A stretch of 64,000 nt of DNA, taken from contig CAVPCU010000005.1 in NCBI GenBank assembly GCA_963702575.1, forward strand, positions 434,001-498,000, in the 5' to 3' direction. Below the pieces are notes generated by a model that saw only the letters and a program-made list of their open reading frames with translations, had not been told where the DNA came from and did no database searches. A program made the translations under genes and the position numbers. Below are positions 54,050-64,000 of this stretch, one piece after another. This DNA is from VRUE01 sp963702575. GTDB taxonomy: Bacteria; Actinomycetota; Thermoleophilia; Solirubrobacterales; 70-9. Each line of letters starts with the position of its first letter. Position 1 is the first letter of the stretch.

Positions 54050-55210
54050 GTGGCGGAACTGATGCGCAACGCGGTCGAGGTGCTGCCCGAGGGGATGCTC
54101 GCCGAGCAGCTCGGGGCGGGGCGCCCGCTGCGGGTGAAGCTCGGCATCGACCCGACCACGGCCGACATCCACCTCGGCCACACGGTTGTGCTCGAGAAGC
54201 TGCGCGAGTTCCAGCAGGAGGGCCACCGGGTCGTCCTGATCATCGGCGACTTCACCGCGCGTGTCGGCGACCCGAGCGGGCGCTCGGCGCAGCGGCCGCT
54301 GCCCTCCCCGGAGGAGATCGAGGCCAACGCCGCCACCTACCAGGAGCAGGCGTTCAAGCTGCTCGACCGCGAGCGGACCGAGGTCCGGTTCAACAGCGAG
54401 TGGCTGCGGATGGCGCCCGAGGCTCTGCTCGGCCTGCTCGCGCAGACCACCGTCGCCCGGCTGCTGGAGCGCGACGACTTCCAGAAGCGGCTCGCGGCGG
54501 GGACGCCGATCGCCGCGCTCGAGCTGCTCTACCCGCTGCTGCAGGGCTACGACTCGGTCGCGGTGGAGGCCGACGTCGAGATCGGCGGCACCGACCAGAA
54601 GTTCAACCTGCTCTTCGGGCGCGACATCCAGGCCGCATACGGGCAGAAGCCGCAATCGATCATGACGATGCCGATCCTGGTCGGCATCGACGGCTCGCAG
54701 AAGATGAGCAAGTCGCTCGGCAACTACGTCGGCGTCACCGAGGCCCCGGAGGAGATGTTCGGCAAGCTGATGCGCGTTCCCGACACGGCGATGCCCGAGT
54801 ACTTCCGCCTGCTGCTCGGCTCGGATGTACCTCCGGGCCCGCCCAACGAGGCGAAGCGCGAGCTGGGCCGGCGGATCGTCGCCCGCTTCCACGGCGAGGG
54901 TGCGGCGGGGGAGGCGGAGGAGCACTTCGACCGCCTCTTCGTCCGCCACGAGGCGCCGGAGGAGATCGAGGAGCTCGGGCTCGTCGCCTTCGCCGACGGC
55001 AACGGGGGCACCGTGCACCTGCCGCTGGTGATGGCCGGCGCCTTCGAGATCAGCTCGAGCGAGGCGCGGCGCCTGCTCAAGCAGGGAGCCGTCAAGCTGG
55101 ACGGCCAGCCGCTCGACGGCGGGCGGCTCGACGTCGATCCGGACGAGCTGGACGGGCGCGTCCTGCAGGTCGGCAAGCGCCGCTTCCGCCGCCTGCGGGC
55201 TGGCGCCTGA
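54050..55210 (+). CDS. tyrS: Tyrosyl-tRNA synthetase
   Basis: A 386-residue class I aminoacyl-tRNA synthetase charging tRNA-Tyr. HIGH-type HLGH in DPTTADIHLGHTVVL (~33-47), GDFTARVGDPSGRSAQR, the QGYDSVAVEADVEIGGTDQKF tyrosine pocket (~165-185), KMSKS in DGSQKMSKSLGNYVGV (~220), and a C-terminal S4 RNA-binding domain (~320-385) with SSSEARRLLKQGAVKLDG. The frame is open upstream, but GTG 54050 with its -10 box is favoured; ATG 54062 is an alternative. No T-box leader fits in the 29-bp gap. Confidence 0.94.
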   Translation: MAELMRNAVEVLPEGMLAEQLGAGRPLRVKLGIDPTTADIHLGHTVVLEKLREFQQEGHRVVLIIGDFTARVGDPSGRSAQRPLPSPEEIEANAATYQEQAFKLLDRERTEVRFNSEWLRMAPEALLGLLAQTTVARLLERDDFQKRLAAGTPIAALELLYPLLQGYDSVAVEADVEIGGTDQKFNLLFGRDIQAAYGQKPQSIMTMPILVGIDGSQKMSKSLGNYVGVTEAPEEMFGKLMRVPDTAMPEYFRLLLGSDVPPGPPNEAKRELGRRIVARFHGEGAAGEAEEHFDRLFVRHEAPEEIEELGLVAFADGNGGTVHLPLVMAGAFEISSSEARRLLKQGAVKLDGQPLDGGRLDVDPDELDGRVLQVGKRRFRRLRAGA

Positions 55211-55522
55211 GCCGAGCGGGCCCGCCAGGCGTCCCGCCGCTAGGCAAGACGCCGCCGTAGCGCTATACTCCTCCGTCCCTCTGGGATTGGCCCTGTGCCG
55301 TCCCATGCGCAAACGACGGCGAGCCCCGTCGCGTTAGAGGCGCAGCGGTCTTTGAAAACTGAGCAGCGTGCACTCCGCAGGCCCACGGGTCTGTGGAATG
55401 TTTGAGCCCGATCCACTCGGCCCGTCAGCGTGCCGAGTGGTCTGATTTACCCGTCATGCCGGCCGCCGAGTATGTGTACCCGGTGGCCTGCCAGGCATGG
55501 CATCTCTCTGTAAGAAGCACTC
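55211..55522 (+). promoter_or_regulatory. rrn promoter and 16S leader
   Basis: A 312-bp gap with no gene. TATACT (55264-55269) is a good -10, with TAGGCA (55241-55246) 17 nt upstream as a possible -35. At 55347-55369 lies the 5' strand of the 16S processing stem (contains CTTTGAAAACTGAGCAGCG), whose partner is at 57126-57148 with two mismatches in 23. The remaining leader shows no ORF of interest. Confidence 0.65.
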
Positions 55523-57066
<1,544 letters not shown>

Positions 57067-57284
57067 TCTAGGGAGATTTCTCTAGAACGTCGACCGGGCT
57101 CCCCAGTGGCTGTATGTCACTGGGAACGCTGCTCAGTTTTGAGAGACCGCCGGCGGAAGCACTCCGCCGCGTGTGCCTCGGTGGACCTTGAAAACTGCAC
57201 AAGGCCAATAATAAGAGCCTGCCGCAAGGCGGGCTCTGGGTAATTTAATTACGACCTGAACACGTATGTGTACAGGTCGCTCAC
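57067..57284 (+). other. 16S-23S spacer without tRNA
   Basis: About 218 nt, no Ile or Ala tRNA. It holds the 3' strand of the 16S processing stem (57126-57148), the 5' strand of the 23S processing stem (57187-57209, exact partner of 60298-60320) and two hairpins (GAGCCTGCC/GGCGGGCTC at 57215-57236; CGACCTG/CAGGTCG near 57252-57279). Confidence 0.8.
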
Positions 57285-60286
<3,002 letters not shown>

Positions 60287-60346
60287 TATTTTTACCCATT
60301 GGCCTTGTGCAGTTTTCAAGCTCCACCGGGGGCGGTCTCGCAAAAT

Positions 60347-60465
60347 TTCCGGTGGCGCATAGCGAGGGGGAAACACCTCTTCCCATTCCGAACAGAGCAG
60401 TTAAGCCCCTCAGCGCCGATGGTACTTGGAGGGCAACCTCCTGGGAGAGTAGGTCGCCGCCGGTT
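60347..60465 (+). rRNA. rrf: 5S ribosomal RNA
   Basis: ~119 nt. 5' strand CCGGTGGC pairs with 3' strand GCCGCCGG; the core has CCCATTCCGAACAGAGCAGTTAAG-type sequence (CATTCCGAACAGAGCAGTTA). It follows 23S by ~60 nt. A T-rich tract (TTCTTTTTT) right after the 3' end probably ends transcription. Confidence 0.93.
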
Positions 60466-60766
60466 CTTTTTTACGGGTCCGCCACGACGAGGTGGCGGCC
60501 CTGGTGCGTCCGAATGAGCTGCGCGACTACGCCACGGTCGCGCGGCTCGCGTGGCGCTGCCACGCCACGCCACACGCCCGCGGCGTCTCGCTTGCTCCTC
60601 GAACGCCCCGGCCCACCCCTCTCTTCGCGACGGACCCGGACGGCTTGCACAATCCCTGAGCCGGCTCGAGGCCGTACTCGCCGAGGGTGGCGAAGTCGAT
60701 CATGAGGTCTACTGCGTCGGCCAGGCGGCTGGTGAGGTCTTTTTCGTATCGAACATGGGTTCGAAT
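60466..60766. other. Intergenic region after 5S
   Basis: About 300 bp with no convincing gene. It holds the post-5S T tract (60464-60470), a CCGCCAC/GTGGCGG hairpin (60479-60485 with 60492-60498) and a GCGTGGC/GCCACGC hairpin near 60549. A TTCGAAT-containing stretch at ~60756 is not a tRNA. Confidence 0.6.
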
Positions 60767-61757
60767 CTACGGACGCTTCCGGACGACTTCGCGATTCTGC
60801 AGGCGTTTTTGCAATTCGTGCCTGACGGGCTTGTCGAAGCCAAGCACCAGCGCCGCCGTCTCGGCCGGTTTCTCGACGTTGGGGGAGTGGCCGGCGCCGG
60901 GATCAGCTTGGTCTCGACGCCCGGCACGATCGCGCGGTATTCGGCCAGCCGCGCGGCCGGGTCTTCGAGGATCTGCTCTTCGGCGCCCATCATCACCAGC
61001 AGCGGCTTGCCGGTCGCCTTCATCCGGTTGGCGAGGCCCTCTTCCTTGCTGTAGTCGTCGGAGCCTTCGGGGGAGTCGTGGTAGGAGCTGTAGGTCATCC
61101 GGTCGACGTCTTCGACGAACGCGTCGGGAACGTCGAAGCCTGGGGCGAAGGCGACCTCGAGGCCCTTGCGCACGGCGAAGTCGGGCTTGATCCGCCACAG
61201 CGCCTCGCCGATGACCGGGGCGAAGGCGGCGTTGGCGATCAGCCCCAGGGACGACTCCTTCGTGGGTCGTCGCGGTGTCGATGATGACGACCCGTTCGAC
61301 CAGCTCGGGCGAGCGTTCGGCGAGCGCCGACGGCGACCGAGCCGCCGAGCGAGTGGCCGACGACCTCGGCGTTCCTGCACGCCGAGGCGCGCCAGCGCCT
61401 GGGCGACCAGGTCGGCCTGGTTGGGGATCGTGTAGCCCGAGGTCGGCTTTTCCGAGCCGCCGTGGCCCGAGCAGGTCGACCGCGATCACCCGGTGCGTGC
61501 GGTCGAGCAGCGGCATCATCCCGTTCCACCAGTCGATCCCGCAGCTGAAGCAGTGGATGAGGACGATCGGCGGCGCGTTCCGCGGGCCTTTGTCGACCAC
61601 CTGCAGGTCGCCACCCGGCAGGTGGAGGATGCGGCCTGCCGGGCACGGTCACCTCGGCCGCCTTGCGTTTCGTTGTCGGTGACGACGGCGTTGACGCCGA
61701 GCAGCACGGCGAGCGCGACGACGACGCCGATCAGCGATCTTCCAGCCGCCTCCCCAT
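60767..61757 (-). pseudogene. Alpha/beta hydrolase, interrupted by multiple frameshifts
   Basis: Pieces in all three frames add up to one exported or membrane-anchored alpha/beta hydrolase. An N-terminal helix (SLIGVVVALAVLLGVNAVV) is followed by PPIVLIHCFSCGIDWWNGMM, the nucleophile elbow GHSLGG, ERVVIIDTATTHE, PLLVMMGAEEQILED and the catalytic His in GHSPN. At least seven one-base indels at doubled C/G positions break it (near 61661, 61635, 61466, 61374, 61327, 61257 and a missing base near 60897). The start is probably ATG 61757 (TAGGGT box 8 nt upstream) or GTG 61779. Because murA next door shows the same defects, sequencing error is the likeliest cause. Confidence 0.7.
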
Positions 61758-61764
61758 CGGCAGG

Positions 61765-61771
61765 TACCCTA
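61765..61771. promoter_or_regulatory. Overlapping divergent -10 boxes of murA and hydrolase
   Basis: TACCCT (61765-61770, plus) is 11 nt before murA ATG. TAGGGT (61771-61766, minus) is 8 nt before hydrolase ATG 61757. They share five bases. Confidence 0.45.
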
Positions 61772-61781
61772 GCCGGCACCG

Positions 61782-63083
61782 ATGGAGAAATTCGTCATCG
61801 ACGGAGGGGTGCCGCTCTCGGGCGAGCTGACGGCGGCCGGCAACAAGAACGCGGCGCTGCCGATCCTCGCCGCCTGCCTGCTCACCGAGGAGGAGCTGCT
61901 CCTGCACCGGGTGCCGCGGATCCGCGACACCGAGGCCCAGATCGCGCTGCTCGAGCGGCCTCGGCGTCGAGGCGGCATGGGTCGCCGACAACAGCCTGCG
62001 GCTCTGCGCCGCAGGGGTCTCCGAGGTCGACGGTCGACGAGGAGCTCTCCGACAAGATCCGCGCCTCGTTCCTGCTCGCGGGCCCGCTGCTGGCGCGCTT
62101 CGGCGAGGCGAGGATGCCGCCGCCCGGCGGCGACTTCATCGGCCGCCGCCGCCTCGACGCCCACCTCGACGCCTTCGCCGATCTCGGCGCCCGGGTCGAG
62201 GGCGATCGCTGGATCGAGCTGACCGCGCCGGCCGGCGGGCTGCGGCCCTGCGCGATCTTCATGGACGAGCCCTCGGTGATGGGAACCGAGAACGCCCTGA
62301 TGGCCGCGGCGCTGACCCCGGGGCCGACGACGATCTCCAACGCCGCCTGCGAGCCCCACGTGCAGGACCTGGCTCGGCTGCTGAGCGCCATGGGCGCCGA
62401 GGTCGAGCGGCATCGGCTCCAACGTGATGACCGTTCACGGCCGCGACCGGCTCGGCGGCGCCGAGCACACGATCTCGCCCGACCACATCGAGGTCGGCAG
62501 CTTCATGGCGCTCGCCGCCGCGACCGGCGGCGAGCTGCGCATCCGCGACGCGGGCCCGGCGGATCTGACGATGGTCCGGCGGCAGTTCCGCCGCCTCGGC
62601 CTCGAGTCGAGGATCGACGGCGAGGACGTGATCGTGCCGCCCGAGCAGCGGCTGCGGATCAAGGCCGACGTCGGCGACGCGATCCCGAAGATCGAGGACG
62701 GCCCCTGGCCCGCCTTCCCGGCCGACCTCACCTCGATCGCGCTGGCGCTCGCCACCCAGGCGGACGGCGAGGTGCTGATCTTCGAGAAGATGTTCGAGAA
62801 CCGCCTCTTCTTCGTCGACAAGCTGGTCGCGATGGGCGCTCGGATCACGCTGTGCGATCCCCACAGGGCGATCGTCAGCGGTCCGAGCCGGCTTCACGGC
62901 GAACGCGTCGAGAGCCCCGACATCCGCGCCGGGATGGCGATGCTCATCGCCGCCCTGGCGGCCGACGGCGTCTCGGAGATCGGCAACATCCGCCAGATCG
63001 ACCGCGGCTACGAGGCGATCGACGAGCGCCTGCGCGGCCTCGGCGCCCGCATTGAACGGGTCTCTGCGGAGATCCCCGCCTAG
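61782..63083 (+). CDS. murA: UDP-N-acetylglucosamine 1-carboxyvinyltransferase, with three one-base insertions
   Basis: First committed step of peptidoglycan synthesis. FVIDGGVPLSGELTAAGNKNAALPILAA at the start contains the catalytic-site Lys-Asn (KNAALP). RPCAIFMDEPSVMGTENALM, HTISPDHIEVGSFMALAA, the metal/substrate region KIEDGPWPAFPADLTSIALA (~305) and FENRLFFVDKLVAMGA follow. Three single-base insertions (at ~61960, 62033 and 62408, each doubling a base) break the frame, but together restore it, so the end is in the original frame. Corrected length is ~432 residues, normal for MurA. murA is essential, so the breaks are probably assembly errors. The usual cysteine (in RPCAIF-like loop) is not where I would expect and needs a corrected read. 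Confidence 0.85.
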
Positions 63084-63106
63084 CAGGGCATCGACCGCCG
63101 CTCTCG

Positions 63107-63112
63107 TAAGGT
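63107..63112 (+). promoter_or_regulatory. -10 box (TAAGGT) of hisZ
   Basis: TAAGGT ends 7 nt before ATG 63120. Confidence 0.5.
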
Positions 63113-63119
63113 CACGCGG

Positions 63120-64000
63120 ATGATCCATCCGATCCCCCCAGGAACCCGGGACATCCTTCCCGACGAGATGCGCGAGCTGCGCCGTCTCCACCTCGCCCTG
63201 ATCGAGGTCTTCGAGGCGCGCGGCTACGGCGAGGTCTCGACGCCGGCGATCGAGTACGACGAGGTGCTGGCCCGCGGCGACGGCCGCACCGCCGACTCCG
63301 CCTACCGCTTCTTCGACGAGCGCGGCGACCTGCTGGCGCTGCGCTCCGACATGACCGTGCCGATCGCCCGCCTGGTCGCCTCCCGCTACGAGGGGGCCGA
63401 GCTGCCGCTGCGGCTCTGCTACCTGGCCAACGCCTTCCGCGCGGTACGGCCGCAGCGCGGACAGATGCGGGAGTTCGCGCAGGCCGGGGTGGAGCTGATC
63501 GGCGCGCCGGCGCCGGAGGGGACCGCGGAGGTCGTCGAGGTGCTCGAGGCGACGCTCGACGCCGCCGGCCTCGACCGCGCCGTGATCGGCCTCGGCGACG
63601 CCGACCTCTACCGCCAGCTCCTGGCCGAGTACGGGGTCGATGAGGCCGCCCGCGACTCGGTCCTCGCGCGGCTCGCGACGCACGACCTGGTCGGCCTCGA
63701 GCTCGAGCTCTCACAGGCGGGGATCGACGACGAGCACGTTGCCACCTGCGTCGCGCTCTCGCAGCTCCGCGGAGGGCGGGAGGTGCTCGAGCAGGCCCGC
63801 GCCCTCGGCGGCGTCGCGGTCGAGCGCGCGACCGCCAGGCTGGGCGAGACGCTCGGAGCGCTAGAGCAGCGCGGCGCCGCGGGCCGCGTCCAGGTCGACC
63901 TCGGCCTGTTGCGCGACCTCGGCTACTACAGCGGCGCGATCCTCGAGGTCTACGACCCAGCGCTTGGCCACGTTCTTGGCGGCGGCGGCCGCTATGACGG
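63120..64000 (+). CDS. hisZ: ATP phosphoribosyltransferase regulatory subunit (partial)
   Basis: At least 293 residues, cut by the window end. It is a class II HisRS-like protein: IPPGTRDILPDEMRELRRLH, ALRSDMTVPIARLVASR (the RSDMT form is typical of HisZ, whereas HisS has RPEGT), FRAVRPQRGQMREFAQAGVE, DLGLLRDLGYYSGAILEVYD and GGGGRYD. No anticodon-binding domain is visible yet, and HisZ would lack one. It activates a short-form HisG, probably encoded just downstream. A leaderless ATG start follows TAAGGT by 7 nt. Confidence 0.85.
   Translation, partial: MIHPIPPGTRDILPDEMRELRRLHLALIEVFEARGYGEVSTPAIEYDEVLARGDGRTADSAYRFFDERGDLLALRSDMTVPIARLVASRYEGAELPLRLCYLANAFRAVRPQRGQMREFAQAGVELIGAPAPEGTAEVVEVLEATLDAAGLDRAVIGLGDADLYRQLLAEYGVDEAARDSVLARLATHDLVGLELELSQAGIDDEHVATCVALSQLRGGREVLEQARALGGVAVERATARLGETLGALEQRGAAGRVQVDLGLLRDLGYYSGAILEVYDPALGHVLGGGGRYD

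Noticed and set aside
60745..60790. GGTTCGAATC motif resembling a tRNA T-arm
   Set aside because: Flanking bases do not form a T-stem beyond two pairs, and no acceptor, D or anticodon arm can be drawn around it.
63120..64000. Histidyl-tRNA synthetase (hisS)
   Set aside because: The motif 2 region reads ALRSDMTVPIARL, as in HisZ, rather than LRPEGT of HisS. The distinguishing C-terminal domain lies beyond the window, so some doubt remains.

Overview
The window is a 64 kb piece of chromosome from a very G+C-rich bacterium. It carries one complete rRNA operon (16S-23S-5S, no tRNA in the spacer) and about 53 protein genes, nearly all housekeeping or biosynthetic. The gene set (menaquinone rather than ubiquinone synthesis, GatCAB, citramalate route to isoleucine, actinobacterial-type SerC, Rrf2 next to cysKE, leader-peptide-controlled leuA) and the rRNA suggest an actinobacterium of a deep lineage such as Thermoleophilia/Solirubrobacterales. 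The 23S gene lacks the ~100-nt insertion typical of mainstream Actinobacteria, which fits a deep branch. The taxonomic call is an inference from memory of these families, not a database result. I see no tRNA gene, insertion sequence, prophage or CRISPR array.

Layout. 0.1-2.2 kb: HDOD/LuxR regulator, a receiver-degenerate LuxR response regulator and an Rrf2 regulator. 2.3-3.0 kb: a lower-GC membrane protein translationally coupled to a 37-residue proline-rich peptide. 3.0-7.8 kb: cysK-cysE, PcrA/UvrD helicase, folD. 7.8-10.9 kb: membrane proteins and a GMC-type flavoprotein. 11-14.1 kb: gatCAB. 14.2-16 kb: a 31-residue small ORF closed by a terminator, a type II NADH dehydrogenase behind a palindromic operator, and a zinc-ribbon membrane protein. 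16-21 kb: a polyprenyl-phosphate-type glycosyltransferase, two tandem GT39-like membrane transferases and a divergent UDP-sulfoquinovose synthase (SQD1 type). 21-24.6 kb: ilvB-ilvN-menF. 24.6-25.6 kb: secreted beta-propeller. 25.6-31.5 kb: menBACD operon facing menE. 31.5-36.9 kb: ilvC, cupin, serC-serA, quinone reductase. 36.9-38.9 kb: RTX-repeat protein with a frameshift, and an MFS exporter. 38.9-48.7 kb: leucine/isoleucine genes (leader peptide-leuA, XRE-cupin regulator-leuCD-methyltransferase-leuB, ilvE, cimA). 48.7-55.2 kb: DegT aminotransferase, argH, DNA-3-methyladenine glycosylase, class A penicillin-binding protein, tyrS. 55.2-60.5 kb: rrn operon. 60.7-64 kb: an alpha/beta hydrolase and murA, both interrupted by many one-base indels, then hisZ running off the end.

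Most of the window is therefore branched-chain amino acid synthesis (ilvBNCE, leuABCD, cimA; ilvD not here), serine/cysteine supply, and menaquinone synthesis (menFDCABE; menH/menG not here) next to its likely user, NDH-2.

Three signals go beyond gene annotation. (1) A ~80-nt core sequence occurs twice, directly downstream of two unrelated genes. In both places a ~95-nt loop is closed by a stem whose 5' strand is the gene's own last codons. (2) The leuA leader peptide has a five-leucine codon run that is complementary to the leuA Shine-Dalgarno, suggesting translational attenuation. (3) Most non-operonic genes have a TANNNT box 6-11 nt before the start codon, which points to pervasive leaderless transcription and helps choose start codons.
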